DNA of 64,000 nucleotides from Glebionis coronaria (lineage: Eukaryota; Streptophyta; Magnoliopsida; Asterales; Asteraceae): positions 32,756,255 through 32,820,254 of the forward strand of contig CM046877.1 of the NCBI GenBank assembly GCA_025667525.1. Reading direction: 5' to 3'. Position numbers and translations under genes: made by a program. Below, piece after piece: positions 32,089 to 45,151 of this stretch. Position 1 is the stretch's first letter. Each line of letters opens with the position of its first letter. The notes beneath the pieces were generated by a model, which was given only the letters and a program-made list of their open reading frames with translations, had not been told where the DNA came from and did not search any database.

Positions 32089-33717
32089 ATGCCGCCTAAA
32101 TTGATGACTGCTACTGTTAATACCATGATTGAGCAAGCTATCGCTAGAGCTTTGGAAGCTGAACGTGCTGCGAGGAACCAAGAGGTTGAGAATAGGAATG
32201 CTGCTGGTGAAGTTGGAGGGAATGTTGGAAATCAAGTTGGAGGTAATGCTGATGAGCAAGCAGAAGGAAATGCTGCGGGACAAGTTGGAGGTAATCCTGC
32301 TGTTCAGCATGTTCAGAAGGAATGTTCTTATGTTAGTTTCATGAAATGTGGACCTACCCAATTTCGTGGTACTGGTGGTGCATTGGAATTAAGGAGGTAG
32401 ATTGAGAAGATTGAAAGTACTTTTGAAATCAGTGGATGTTCAGAAGCTAGTAAGGTGAAATTTGCTGCAGCTACTTTTTAGGATGATGCGTTGAGTTGGT
32501 GGAATAGTTAAGTAGCTACTGTGGGATTGGTTGAAGCTAATGCTAGAACATGGACTGTGACTAAGGGACTGTTGACTGCTAAGTTTTGTCCTGAGGAAGA
32601 GTTAGGTCAGTTGGAAGATGAATTGAGGCATTTGGTGCTGAGGAACAATGATATTGTAGCTTATACGAGGAGGTTTTCTGATTTATGTTTGTTGTGTCCT
32701 GATGCGTTTGCTGATGACCGTAAGAAGATGAAGCAGTATATTAGGGGTTTATCTAGTAATATCAAGGGAGAAACTACTTCGTCGAAACCCAAGTCATTTG
32801 ATGAAGCTATTCAAATGGCTCATGCTTTAATGGATGTAAAGCTGCAGGATCGAAAGGATAGTATTGCTGAAGGGAATAAGAGAAAGTGGGAAGCTGCACA
32901 CTCAAGTCAAGGGCAGAATCGTGGTGGTTATCGTAATAAAAATAATCAAGGACCGAATAGGAATCAGCAATATAATTTGAGAAGGAATGATGGTGTTCGT
33001 GCTACTACAGGAAATCAAGGTAACAAGGTGAATCCGAAGTATGGTCGGTGTAATCTGTATCATGTTGGAAATTGTCCACCTGCTTGCAACAAGTGTGGGA
33101 AGGCCGGACATAAGATGGCAGATTGTAGAAACAAGGGTCTAGCCACTGGGGCTAATGCTGTTAAGGTAGTTTACTGTTCTGGATGTGGTGGCCGTGGACA
33201 TAAGCAAGGGAACTGTCCAAGGGTTGGCATACGACAGGGAGGCAATGTTGCTGCTGTTGCTGCTGGGATTGCTGCTCCAGCCTATGTCGTGGGAGATGCT
33301 GACAAACCTCAAGGGCCGAATGTGGTGGCTGGTACGTTCTTACTTGATGCTTGTTATGCTAGTGTGTTATTTGATTCTGGATCCGATAGAAGTTTCGTAG
33401 ATGTTAGATTCAGTCAGCTATTGGATAGAGAACCAGTGAGATTGACAACTAGTTATAATGTGGAGTTAGCTGATGGTAAGGTTGTAAGCACTAGTTCTAT
33501 ACTGAAAGGTTGTTCCTTGAAGTTAGGTAATTATGTGTTTAATAATGATTTGATGCTCATAAAATTAGGATCTTTTGACGTGATTATTGGAATGGACTGG
33601 TTAGTTGGTAATGATGCAGTTATTGTTTGTGGAGAAAGATTAGTTCAGATACCGCTAAGGAATAGGGTATTGACTGTGAAAGGTGATGAATGTACGTCTC
33701 GCTTGAGAGGTATATAG
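32089..33717 (+). pseudogene. chromovirus gag and protease
   Basis: The start MPPKLMTATVNTMIEQA (32089) is the usual opening of Tekay-type gag. The capsid core has EDELRHLVLRNNDIVAYTRR and MKQYIRGLSSNIKG. Two zinc knuckles follow: CNKCGKAGHKMADC (about 33085) and CSGCGGRGHKQGNC (about 33178). The protease has VLFDSGSDRSFV (about 33367) and IIGMDWL. Three in-frame stops occur (TAG 32398, TAG 32479, TAA 32509); from context they replace Trp, Gln and Gln, each explained by one C-to-T or G-to-A change. The frame ends at 33717 by a shift before RT. Confidence 0.9.
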
Positions 33718-36634
33718 AAGCAGGTTGTGATGTGTTTCTTGCACAGATAAGTAATGATGGTGTGAATGAAAGGAAATTGGAGGATGTGCCTGTGATTAGA
33801 GAGTATCCTGAGGTTTTCCCTGAGGAATTGCCAGGATTACCGCCACATCGTGAAGTGGAGTTTCGTATTGATTTAGTGCCGGGTGCTGCTCCTGTTGCTC
33901 GTGGACCGTATCATTTAGCTCCATCTGAGATGAAAGAATTATCTGATCAATTGAAGGAATTGATGGATAAGGGATTTATTAGACCGAGTTCGTCGCTGTG
34001 GAGTGCGCCTGTTTTGTTTGTTCGGAAGAAAGATGGTTCTTTTAGAATGTGTATTGATTACAGAGAGCTTAACAAATTGACTGTCAAGAATCGGTATCCA
34101 CTGCTGAGGATTGATGATTTTTTCGATCAGTTGCAAGGGTCATGTGTATACTCGAAGATCGATTTGAGATCTGGGTATCATCAACTGAGAGTTAGGGAAG
34201 AAGATATTCCTATAACAGCTTTCCGTACTCGATATAGACATTTCGAATTTCAAGTGATGCCTTTTGGATTAACATATGCGCCTGTTGTATTTATGGATTT
34301 GATGAATCGTGTATGTAAGCTGTATTTGGATGAGTTTTTCATCGTATTCATTGATGATATTCTCGTTTATTCCAAGAGTGAAGAGGAACATGAGAAGCAT
34401 TTGAGAACAATTTTGGAATTGTTGAAGAAGGAGAAGCTGTATGCGAAATTCTCTAAGTGTGAATTTTGGTTGAAATCAGTGCAATTTTTGGGGCACGTGA
34501 TTGATAGTGAAGGTGTTCGTGTGGATCCTGCTAAGATTGAGGCAATTAAGGATTGGTCAGTGCCGAAGACGCCGACTGAAGTTCGCCAATTTCTTGGTTT
34601 GGCTGGGTATTATAGAAGGTTTATTGAGAAGTTTTCGCTAATTGCTAAGCCGTTGACTAAGCTTACGGAAAAGAATCGAGTGTTTGAATGGGGATTGGAA
34701 GAGGAATCTGCATTTAGTATGATGAAGGATAAGTTGTGTTCTGCGCTGATATTGTCTTTGCCAGAAGGATCTGAGGATTTTGTAGTGTACTGTGACGCGT
34801 CTCATAAAGGATTTGGAGCTGTATTAATGCAAAGGGAGAAAGTAATAGCGTATGCGTCGAGATAATTAAGGAAGCATGAATAGAATTACACTACGCATGA
34901 TTTAGAACTTGGGGTTGTTATTTTTGCTTTGAAGCTGTGGAGACACTACTTGTATGGAACCAAGTGTGTGGTTTTCACTGATCATAAGAGTTTGCAGTAT
35001 ATTTTGGATCAAAAGGAATTGAATATGAGGCAAAGGAGATGGGTTGAGTTGCTGAGTGATTATGACTGCGAGATTCGTTACCATCCTAGTAAAGAGAATG
35101 TGGTAGCTGATGCACTTAGTAGAAAGGAAAGAGATAATTCTATAAGAGTTAGAGCTTTGACGATGTTGGAAAGTGTTGATTTGACAGAAGTGATATTGAA
35201 AGCCCAAACTAATGGATTGAAGTAAGAGAACGTTGAGGCAGAAAACTTGGGGTAGAATGTTGAAACCATTGTTTGAAGTAAGGTCGAATGGATTGAGGTA
35301 TTTTAAGAATAGGATTTGGTTACCGTTGTGTCCGTCTGAGGAAGATTCGTTAGGGGTGCGAGATTTGGTGATGAATGAATCTCATAAGTCAAAGTATTCA
35401 ATACATCATGGATCGGAGAAGATGTATCAAGATCTTAAGAAAGTTTATTGGTGGCCGAAAATGAAGGCAAATATAGCATAGTATGTTAATAAGTGTTTAA
35501 CTTGTGCGAAGGTGAAGGCTGAACATAAGAAACCGTCTGGATTATTAGTGCAACCTGAGATTCCTGAGTGGAAATGGGAGAAGATTACAATGGATTTTGT
35601 GATAGGTTTGCCAAGGACTGCAAATGGTAGTGATATGATATGGGTGATTGTAGATAGATTGACGAAGTCTGCTCACTTTTTACCAATGAAGAAGACAGAT
35701 AGTATGGAGAGGTTAACAATAGTGTATGTGAAGGAGATTGTTTGTCGACATGGTGTGCCTTTGTCGATAGTTTCTGATCGTGATAGTAGGTTTACTTCAG
35801 AATTTTGGAAGTCTTTGCAGAAAGCGATGGGAACGAAGTTATGTTTGAGTGCAACATATCATCCGGAAACTGATGGACAAAGTGAGAGAACGATTCAAAC
35901 GAGAGGATATGCTTCGTGCATGTGTGATTGATTTTGGAAATGGTTGGGATAAGCATTTTCCATTGGTTGAATTTTCGTACAATAATAGTTATCATGCAAG
36001 TATTAAAGCCGCACCATTTGAAGCTTTGTATGGACGTAAGTGTAGATCTCCAGTGTGTTGGAGTGAGGTAGGAGAAAGTCAATTGACTGGGCCTGAAATG
36101 ATATTTGAGACGGCTGAAAAGATTGTGCAAATTAAGAAGCGTTTGTTATCTGCCAGAAGTAGACAAAAGAGTTATGCTGATAACAGAAGGAAACCGTTGG
36201 AGTTTGAAGTAGGAGACATGGTTATGCTAAAGGTATCTCCATGGAAAGGAGTAATACGCTTTGGAAAGAGAGGAAAGTTGAGCCCGAGATATATTAGACC
36301 ATTTAAGATTATCCAAAGGATTGGATTGGTGGCTTATAAGTTAGAATTGCCTGATGAGCTTAAGGCTGTTCATAATACTTTTCATGTGTCTAATTTGAAG
36401 AAGTGTTTAGCTGAAAGGGTTGTGGTGATTCCATTGGAGGAAATTCAACTTGACGATAAGTTGCATTTTATAGAGGAACCTATAGAGATAATGGATAGGG
36501 AAGTTAAGAAGTTGAAGCATAGTAGAATTCCGATTGTGAAGGTGAGATGGAACTCTAGACGTGGGCCAGAGTTTACGTGGGAACGAGAGGATTTCTTTAA
36601 GGACAAGTATCCTCATTTGTTTAGGAAGGATTAA
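33690..36634 (+). pseudogene. chromovirus pol: RT, RNase H, integrase, chromodomain-like end
   Basis: RT (33690-34650) has [44 protein letters not shown] and [13 protein letters not shown], with FIDD as the catalytic box. RNase H has [17 protein letters not shown], then TAA at 34863, a second stop near 34880 and [12 protein letters not shown]. Integrase has the H-H-C-C zinc region ([20 protein letters not shown]; with TAG at 35479), then [18 protein letters not shown] and ETDGQSERT, a shift near 35900, and a C-terminal part to 36634. The last 60 residues contain [13 protein letters not shown] and [16 protein letters not shown], a chromodomain-like motif of chromoviruses. At least six lesions interrupt it. 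Confidence 0.92.
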
Positions 36635-36656
36635 GCGCCGCGGACGTCGCTTCTTT

Positions 36657-36673
36657 TAAGAAGGGGGGGGGGA
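36657..36673 (+). promoter_or_regulatory. polypurine tract of the chromovirus
   Basis: TAAGAA followed by ten G and an A, directly before the 3' LTR start TGTGACAACCC. Confidence 0.8.
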
Positions 36674-39324
36674 TGTGACAACCCAAAACCGAGGTCATTG
36701 GTTAATCTTATTTTACGGTTATTTTTGAAATTTTTGGATGAGTTTGAACGATATTCATTTTTGGAGGTTTAAGTTTAAACCGATATTGGAAGGTCTATAT
36801 TTAATATTTATTAAGTATAAGGAGTATTAGCAAGCGTGATGTCGATGGATGCCAAATATTTTACGTTTTATTGTCGGTTGTTCGATTTTTGTCATTTTTG
36901 AGGTTTTATTTTAAATGACGTGTTAAGTCGAGTCGAGGGTCGATATTATTATTTTTGAGGTACATTTTAAACTTTTAAAAGTATCTTTATGAAACCCGAG
37001 CCCCGTAAATATTTTGAAAATTGACTAATAGTTATTTCCCGCTTTTTTAGCTAACTATTTTCATTTTTAGCCACAACTATTGCTAAATTGCAACTTTGGT
37101 CCCTACCCCACTATATATAAACCACAAACAAACACACACTTCATCATTTTTCACTTAAAAATTTTGTTCATCTCTTTCTTTCTCTCTCGTGAATGCCGAA
37201 ACCCACCACCATCACCAAAACACACACATTTTCAATTTTATCTTGAGTTTGAGGTTGAATCCAACTAAACCAAGCATAGACCCAATCTTATATTTGATCA
37301 AGGATCATTTTGGTGTAAGAAATCCTTACATGCAAGCACATTTTTTTTCTTGATGTTCGTAGGTAGGAGCTATGATCATGCATGTCATTTTCATGATGAT
37401 CCATGGTGTTCTTGCTAGAAAATCTTGTTAGAAACTTCATTTTGATCTTAAGATTTTTATTTTGATTATGATTTCGATGTTATGGTTGATGTATGATGAT
37501 ATTAGGGTATAGTAATGATCATTTTCATGGTTGGTTTTTATCAAAAAGTTGATTTTGTACAAGTTTTTAGTAGTCATTTTATAACAGTAGGTAAAGTGTA
37601 AAATCCGAATTTTTATGTTTTGAAAATTGCTTAACTTATAGCCTAGGGTTGTAGATAATTTTCTTAGCTTCGATTTGATATAAGGTAGACTTCTAGCTCA
37701 AAACGAGCGCGAAGTTATGATGTTTTGATTGATTGTGTACCGGGAGACGAGTATCGGCACTACATATAGTTGTTGTCGATATTTGGATCGAATCTCGGGG
37801 ACTCTAAATGGATGTTTTGAAATATGTAACATACTGATAATGAGGTGTTTATTTTATAGGTTGAGTTTACTTTAAAACCCGAGTGTCGGTTTTGTAAACG
37901 GAGTCGTTTAAATAAGTTAAAACGGTTGTATGAAAAATAAACGTAAATCTGTCCGGATTTTGTAGTTTGAAAATGAGTCGAGTAAAGGACTTTAAAAGTA
38001 ATTTCATTTGATAAACTTATAAGAGGACTTTCTATATATAGTAAGTTAGTTTACCGAGTCGTTTCATAAACGGTTGACGAGTTTAAAAGGGGTAAATGAG
38101 CTAGTACATGTAGTATGTACCGGCGGATTTTGTGAAAAGTGTAAAATGGTAAAGTAAATATGTAGTAAAGTATAATGAAGTTATTTATATCGTTTTCTCT
38201 CGAGTTTATCGTGACTTTATGAGTTTGAGTATGATGTTATATATATATCATTTATTTCTCGAGTCATTATTAATGAACGCGCCTTATTTGATAGGTAGCG
38301 GTTCTCGTGTTTGAAAGGCATCCATTATAGTCGACGATCATCTCGCTAGATCTCTTATACTAAGGTGAGTCTATAGCCTCACTTTCTACTCGTTTTAATG
38401 ATTTTAATACCCGCGAGGGGGATACATGCTATTTGAAAATAAATGAACACAAGTCGTGAGTAATTGTTGGACCCGAATGATGCCTAAAGTTGATTTCATT
38501 GTATTGAGTAACTTGTTGCTAAAGACCCTAAATTCATGAGCCGTTAACTATCTTCTGACATGTTGTTGTGAGTCGGGAATAGCCGCTTATTCTAATGATA
38601 GTACTATTGGGTTGACCACCCTATCTGAGACCAGGGCATTACGTTGAGTAACCCGCTGGGAAGGATAATTTTACGTGAATAAGATTGTGGTATTCTAGCA
38701 ACTGATACCCTAGAGGGGCAATGGTACTATTCTAGTCATGCCGACATTTGGCGTGGGTGACTATTTGGTTAAGGGGTCGGTGTCATGAGCTTAAATACAA
38801 TGTTTGTTTAATAATATCATTATTATTACTGCCTTGAATATAGATTGGGTGTACAACAATTCTATAAATGATTATGATTGATTTTCTTCTTGTGTTCAAA
38901 TGTGATTTGATAAACCTATAGTCTCGCTCAACATTATTGTTGACTCGTTTTATGCATGTATTTCAGGTAATAGGAAGTGATGGGGCATGGAGCTTTGCTG
39001 TGGAGGTTGTGGCTTGGCTTTTGGAAGAATGTTGGTCTAAACTGTTTCTACCTTTTAATGTTGAACAATTTACTTTATGTTAATGTACTGTACTAAACTT
39101 GTTGGTTGTTGGTCGAGATCCATGGGTACAAAACGCTTTACTCTGGTATCGTGTCAGTACAATTTGGGTTGAAATCTATGTTTTAGACCATTTATGAAAA
39201 TCATGTTTATAATTATGTGTAAACGTCTCTATTTTGAGTCGTTCAATATATCTTGTGTGATGATGCTTGTGTCTAGCACCCAATTGTGTATTTCCGCTGC
39301 GCAATGTAAATTGGGGGTGTTAGA
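36674..39324 (+). repeat. 3' LTR of the chromovirus
   Basis: The 2651-bp LTR is collinear with 27783-30434. It ends GGGGGTGTTAGA and is followed by the target duplication CACTG. Confidence 0.93.
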
Positions 39325-39329
39325 CACTG

Positions 39330-41351
39330 AGATATTGCTTAGAGGCCTGTAACGTGTTTAAATTCAATTAAGAATTAAACAATTGTTGCATTCCAGTTAT
39401 CACAAGTTTGATTCGTAAAGAATTGCACAAGTCACCTACCATGAGCTTTTTTATATTTGATCAAGAAGGATTTCCATCTTCATTGAAAATACTTTTGTAT
39501 TACTCGGATGTTCAGGCAAGATCATGAATATTTTGCGTAGGACTCTTAAGATCTTTCTTACTTTTCACAGTGTGTGAAGAAGCAAGGAATTATGAAAGTG
39601 TGTCCTAGTGAGATATTTGATGATCTCAAATGGCTTTAGACTCAATCATGCATTTTGGATTTTAGTGATCAGAGGCTGGAGAGGAGTGCCACCTTTTCAA
39701 TATCAATATATTCGGAGTGAATAAATCGATAGATAATGCGTTGTCTCCGTGTGAATAAAACAAATACCTTTTGAGAGATATCTGAGTTAGCTGGGATGGG
39801 TTGTGCATTGCATCACTGGGTCCATGATGTCTATCTTCAATATCGAGCATCATTAAAATGATCTCAATAGCTAATGAGTTGACCTGATTTCTACCTAAGT
39901 TGTAAGGAGGGCTTCTTTATTTTCACCCTTTATCTTTACAATTCTTTTTCATTCTTCAACCCCTTCAATGCTTACCGTTACGTCATAACTAGCACATTGT
40001 TATGATTGTTCCAGTGCTAACTTAAGTACTTGGTCGGCATTCAGCTACATTCACAATCTTTCTCCATCTTTCCTAAGGACTACTATTTCTAGCTATGGAA
40101 TGTCCTTGGGAAGATTCCTCCAGTTTTGGAAGAATCATTGGAATTAACCTATCCTACCATCCTTATGTCACCACAATCTTCATCGTCGTGAAATAAATGG
40201 GGTTTGGGTAAGTATATGTCACCATGAAATCTATTTTGGTGTAGCTAATCCATTTTGCTCCCCCTTAACATATGCCACGATATTCGAAAACATTTCGCAC
40301 ATGTCGGGATGAGCTATCACGTTAAGTCAAACCATTTTTGATTAATAATTTCTCATATTAAATCACATTTTCTCCCCCATATTAAAAATATTAACCCAAT
40401 CGATGTTTTTAATATCAATTGATTTAATAAAATTTTAACAAAGTTTTTGGGAAGAAAAATGCAAGTCTGTTTTATCTTCATGATACCAAATGTTGAGATA
40501 TGATACCGATTAGTAAAATGATCACAAATTCACCATATTAGAATAAGTTGACAAGGTTAGACCTGATTGATGAGAACATCATATGATACGATAAGATTGT
40601 TCTTGTCGAAAAATGTTTGTCTCCTCTTCACGTCTGAAGTCATCTCTTGACACCACATGTACGATTGGTATTGTTGTCTTGACACGAGTTTGTGAACTAG
40701 GCACTTTCGGCATCGAAGATTCTGAATGCTTGACAATTGCTCCCCCTTAATTGTTGACCCTGTTCTATCGAAAGAGCTGTAGGCGTCGTTTGAGTAGTGG
40801 CATCGTCGAGTATGTAGATATCAATTGTAGATTGCTATGGTTGTAGAGATGATAGCTTCATAAAAATAAGATTTCTCTTGTTTTAACAAAATAAATGCGC
40901 TGATGCGTACATATATCCGTGTTAGATTGTGTTATAGCGTAAACACAATCCCTTACATAGTTATAAAGTAAACCATGCCCGAGAAAATTAATTCCCGTTG
41001 TGAGCCAAAGCTTTCATTAGAAATGCTTGACTTTAATATGAAAAGCGGGTTGCAGTCTTAAATAACTACAAGCCATATAGGCATGTTTTATGAAATATTT
41101 ACAACTTTTGTATGAACTCTATTTATGGCGCCGTGTCAATTTTAATCGACATTTCTAAGTCCGTAAATATTATCGTACCAAAAGACATTCCTTTGAAAAA
41201 TAAAGTAAAAATATTTTTGTATTTTTCTGAATTTTTCAATTTTTATGGTTTTTATATGGTTTTATATTTTTGTATTTTGCTTTTGTGGATAAAAATATAA
41301 ACAATATATATACAGATGATCACCAAGGATACAGATAATAGTTTGCCACCA
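39330..41351 (-). other. 3' non-coding region of element 4, RNase H-proximal part
   Basis: About 2 kb without a convincing frame between the minus-strand RNase H stop and the chromovirus. It continues 26957-27777, giving element 4 a 3' non-coding region of about 2.9 kb. Minus-strand purine runs such as TTAAGGGGGAGCA (near 40256-40268 and 40738-40750) resemble polypurine tracts. Confidence 0.6.
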
Positions 41352-42770
41352 CTATTCTTTCGCTTCATCTACCAATTCCTTTAGAGTCTCGGGCGAGAAT
41401 GTTCTCAAACCTAGCTTGTCGGCCAAAAATTCCATTCGAGCGCGATCTAAAGGCTTTGTGAAAATATCCGTCAATTTATACTCAGATCGGACAAAGTAAA
41501 GCTCGATCACTCTGTTTTCCACTTGCTCCTTGATAAAGTGGTAGCGAATGTCAATATGCTTCGACCGGGAGAATTGAACATTGTTGCAGCATAAGGCAAT
41601 TGCACTTTTGTTGTCGCAGTACATCGGAATTTTGTTGAAACCTAGACCATAGTCGGTTAATTGCGATCTCATCCAAAGAATTTGAGAACAGCAACCGGAA
41701 ATAGCTATGTATTCTGCTTTCGTACTTGAAATTGCAGCGCTTTTCTGCCTTTTAGATGCCCAACTGATTAGTCGATCTCCTACTAGTTGCAATGTTCCAC
41801 TCGTTCTACGCCTTGTATCTTGACAACCTGCGTGATCCGCATCTGCATATGCCATTAGTGCAATCGAAGAGTCTTTCGAATACCAAAGTCCCCGATTAAT
41901 GGTTCCTTTAAGATACCGAAAGATCCGTTTAACAATAGCTAAGTGTAACTCAGTAGGCCTAGTTTGATACCGAGCACACATACATATAGCAAACTGAAGA
42001 TCAGGTCGACTGGCTATGATATACAGAAGGGTACCGATAATTCCACGATAAAGTTTTGGATCAACGGAAATCCCATGTGGATCTACATCTAGCTTAGTTC
42101 GTTCCACCATTGGAGTATCCACGGGGTCGCAAGATTCCATCTTTTATTTCTTAAGCGATTCAAGGGCATACTTGGATTGATTGATAAAGATGCCTCTGGG
42201 ACTCTGAGATATCTGAAGACCTAAGAAGAATGATACCTTGCCCATCATTGACATCTTAAACTTGGAAGACATGAGTGTCTCAAACTCATCGGATAAGGTT
42301 TGGGTCGAGGCAGCAAATATAATATCATCAACATATATTTGTACCATAATTATATATTTACCTCGTTTCTGAATGAACAACGTGGGATCCACCTTCCCTT
42401 TAGCGAAGCCTTGCGTAATGAGGAATTGTGACAATAGATCATACCATGCGCGTGGAGCTTGCTTCAACCCATAGAGAGCTTTCTTAAGCTTGTACACATG
42501 ATTAGGATATTTAGAATTCACAAAACCATCCGGCTGTTAAACATAGACCTCTTCCTTGATTTCACCATTAAGAAATGCCATCTTCACATCCATCTGATAG
42601 ACGATCATATTCATGTGGGCTGCATAAGCAAGGAATAGTCTAATAGCTTCCAAACGGGCAACAGCTGCAAAGGATTCCATAAAGTCGATGCCTAATAATT
42701 GCTTGTATCCACGAGCTACTAGTCGAACTTTGTTCTTCAATATTCCGCCTAACTCGTCGAGTTTCACCTT
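41352..42770 (-). pseudogene. copia RT and RNase H of element 4, nearly intact
   Basis: One minus-strand frame runs from 42770 to 41352. RT features are [52 protein letters not shown] and [11 protein letters not shown] (about 42320-42350). RNase H features are [45 protein letters not shown] and [10 protein letters not shown], with the stop at 41352-41354. Only two stops are seen inside (about 42537 and 42144). The N-terminal part of RT and everything upstream are missing because the frame meets element 5 at 42770. It is similar in sequence to the RNase H of elements 3 and 5. Confidence 0.9.
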
Positions 42771-44663
42771 GGTAAGTTTACTTCTTTGGATGGGGAATCA
42801 ATTGATTCATAATACTCAAGATTCTACAAGATGATGAATGATATGACAAGAAACAACTTGGATGTCTCAACCATGCAAGTCAATGTGCAATTTCTACAAC
42901 AACTTCAACCAGAGTGGACACAATTTGTAACTTTAGTGAAAAAACAAAATAAGCTAGACGAGGTCAACTATCACGCTCTTTGACATTTTGAAACAATTTC
43001 CGAATGAGGCAAATGAACTTCGAGCTGAACGGGTAGCAAAGACTGCTAATCCAATTGCTTTGGTGTCTACCACTCACCATGTCCAAGATCATCGCTCTCG
43101 TGGTCCAAAATCATACTCCACTACGTCCTCCTCACCAAGATACTCCACTACATCCTCCTCACCAAGATACTCCACTTCATCCAAGTCTTCAGCTCCAACA
43201 AGATCACGAGGCAAAGAACCAAGAGCATCATCACCATCACCTAAGCCATCATCTGAAGAGGACAGTGATGAAGACCAAGCTCAGAAGGATAGGGAGATGA
43301 ACCAACAAATTGCTTTCATTATGAAGACCTACAAGAAAATCTTCAAACCCAGCAATAATAATCTCGAACATCATCTAACACAAGGGACAATATGTTGAGA
43401 GTCCTCGAAGGTATGACACACGTCAACGTGATGAAAGTCCTCCTAGGTATGATCGACGTAATCCAACTCATGTTGATGGTTCTGCAAGGTATGATCGACA
43501 AACTGCTAAGTATGATACTAATAGGATTGCTTCTGTTGCTGGGAATAGGGAAACTATTGGAACTCAAGTGGTTCAGCAAAGTGGGATTCAATGTTTTAAA
43601 TGCCAACGTTATGGGCATATGGCAAAGGAATGTAGAAAGCTGAAACGGGTTATGGACTCTAGTTATCATAAGGAAAAGATGTTGCTTTGCAAGAAGATGG
43701 AAGCTGAGGTTAAACTGTCGGATGAGGAAGGAGCAATGCTTGATGGCACTAATGATGAAGCCTCCGACCAAGAACTTGAAGCACATTACTCGTACATGGC
43801 AAAGGTTGAAGAAGTTCTAAATGTCACTAAAGATGACAACAATCCTATCTTTGATACTGAGCCAATCGATAAGGTACACACTGAAGAGGAATATAATGTG
43901 TTTGGTAATATTCATGAGCATTGTGAGCTACCCAAAGCTATTATTGTCACATGTATGATGGAAACGGTTGATAGCAATACCACACCCGATTCATCAGACA
44001 TGTGCAATAATAAGTCTAAGGATGATCAACATGCAAATGAGTATGATGATGATGAGGAGCGTATTGCGCTTGCTAACTTAATTGTTTCTTTACAAAAAGA
44101 TGTCAAAGAAACTAGAAAGAGTCAAAAGCAATTAAAGAAGGCAAACGCTACGCTCACTCAAAACTTTGAAGAAAGCAAAGCTGCAGTTATAAAATCTAGT
44201 GAGCTTCTTGCAAGTTGTAGAGCTGAGCTTATTCAAAAAGACAAAGAGCTTGCAAGGTACAAAGGGGGTGTTGTTACTATTGTAAAGGATGTTTTTGAAA
44301 CTAAATACAACAAAACTCTTAAGATTTTAGAACAAGAGATACGTAATTATAACACCTATTTAAGTACGGAACGACACAAAACGTATCTTGCTACCACCAA
44401 AGTGAATGAGTTAAGTCAAAAGATTAATTTTCTTCAAGAGGATAAAACTAAACCAGTCACTGCGAAAACGAAAGAGGTTGCAAACTTGAAAAAAGATTTC
44501 CAAATTAAACAAGCTAAAGACATTGAAAAAGTCGTGGAACTTGAAGTGCAAATTGATTTTTATAAGAAAATTGTTTATAAAACAAATCAATCTATTCAAA
44601 CCATGCGAATGTTGGCACCTCGTTCATTTCTCAAGGGTAAAGCTAGTTTTGCTAGTCCTAAGC
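42771..44663 (+). pseudogene. copia gag with zinc knuckle and coiled coil, first part
   Basis: The segment begins [13 protein letters not shown], in the middle of a copia gag, and continues YSRFYKMMNDMTRNN after a TAA near 42810. A frameshift near 42980 (TGA in place of Asp-Ile) moves the frame to 42988-43398, which has a Ser/Pro/Thr-rich stretch with three YSTTSSSPR-like repeats. A third frame (43568-44663) has the zinc knuckle CFKCQRYGHMAKEC, KEKMLLCKKMEAEVKL and a long acidic and helical region. Such long gag tails with coiled coils occur in some plant copia lineages. The first ~120 residues of gag are missing at the head-to-head junction. Confidence 0.82.
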
Positions 44664-45151
44664 AAGGTTGCATAAATCACTAGGCGCTAGTGAGGCAGTC
44701 GACAACCTTCGAGCCAAAATTCATCTAGGCGGCGCCTAGGCGCCGCCCAAGCGGATTGGAATTTTATACATATAAATTTTATAAATAATACGTATGACAT
44801 AAAAAATACTTCTAATTTCAAATAATTCGAAGTTCTTGCAAAATAGACAAATAAAACATAACAATTTAAGTGCTTAAAACTTCAAACGTGAACATATAAT
44901 TAAATTGATTCTAGTTTCATACGAAAATCCCATTACTTTATGTTTATAATCATTCGTTTATCTCTTATTTTAAAATGTTACGTTAAAATAAATATGGACA
45001 CTATATATTAGAAAGAAAACCCTTAATGTTTTGTAAAAAAATATTGACTTTTTTTACTTTTGTTGACTTTTTTGACCGCCTAGCTCCTAGGCGCCACCTA
45101 GGCGGAGTATGACCGCCTAGGTGGCCGCCTATCCCTTGTTTTACAACATTG
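44664..45151 (+). mobile_element. MITE with 8- to 9-bp target duplication and GC-rich palindrome
   Basis: A 488-bp insertion has target duplications GTCCTAAGC (44655-44663) and GTCCTAAGT (45152-45160). The ends AAGGTTGCATAAA and TTTTACAACATTG are imperfect inverted repeats. Subterminal GC-rich blocks with GGCGCCTAGGCG text sit at both ends of an AT-rich core. The 8- to 9-bp duplication fits hAT or Mutator. It interrupts the gag frame, whose last codons in the ORF (GCINH) come from the MITE. Confidence 0.8.
44728..44747. repeat. perfect 20-bp palindrome
   Basis: GGCGGCGCCTAGGCGCCGCC equals its own reverse complement. It lies in the left subterminal region of the MITE and can form a cruciform or hairpin. 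Confidence 0.9.

Larger units (their letters stand above)
27783..39324 (+). mobile_element. Ty3/gypsy chromovirus (Tekay/Del-like), 11.5 kb, both LTRs present
   Basis: Two LTRs of 2652 and 2651 bp flank an interior with a pre-gag ORF, gag with two zinc knuckles, protease, RT, RNase H, integrase and a C-terminal chromodomain-like segment. RT before integrase defines the gypsy superfamily; the chromodomain-type end and long LTRs fit the Tekay/Del lineage. The target duplication CACTG (27778-27782 and 39325-39329) is perfect, so the copy is complete. Gag and pol have several stops and shifts. Confidence 0.93.

Noticed and set aside
43055..43300. His- and Pro-rich 81-codon frame
   Set aside because: It is an alternative frame of the Ser/Pro-rich gag repeats at 42988-43398.
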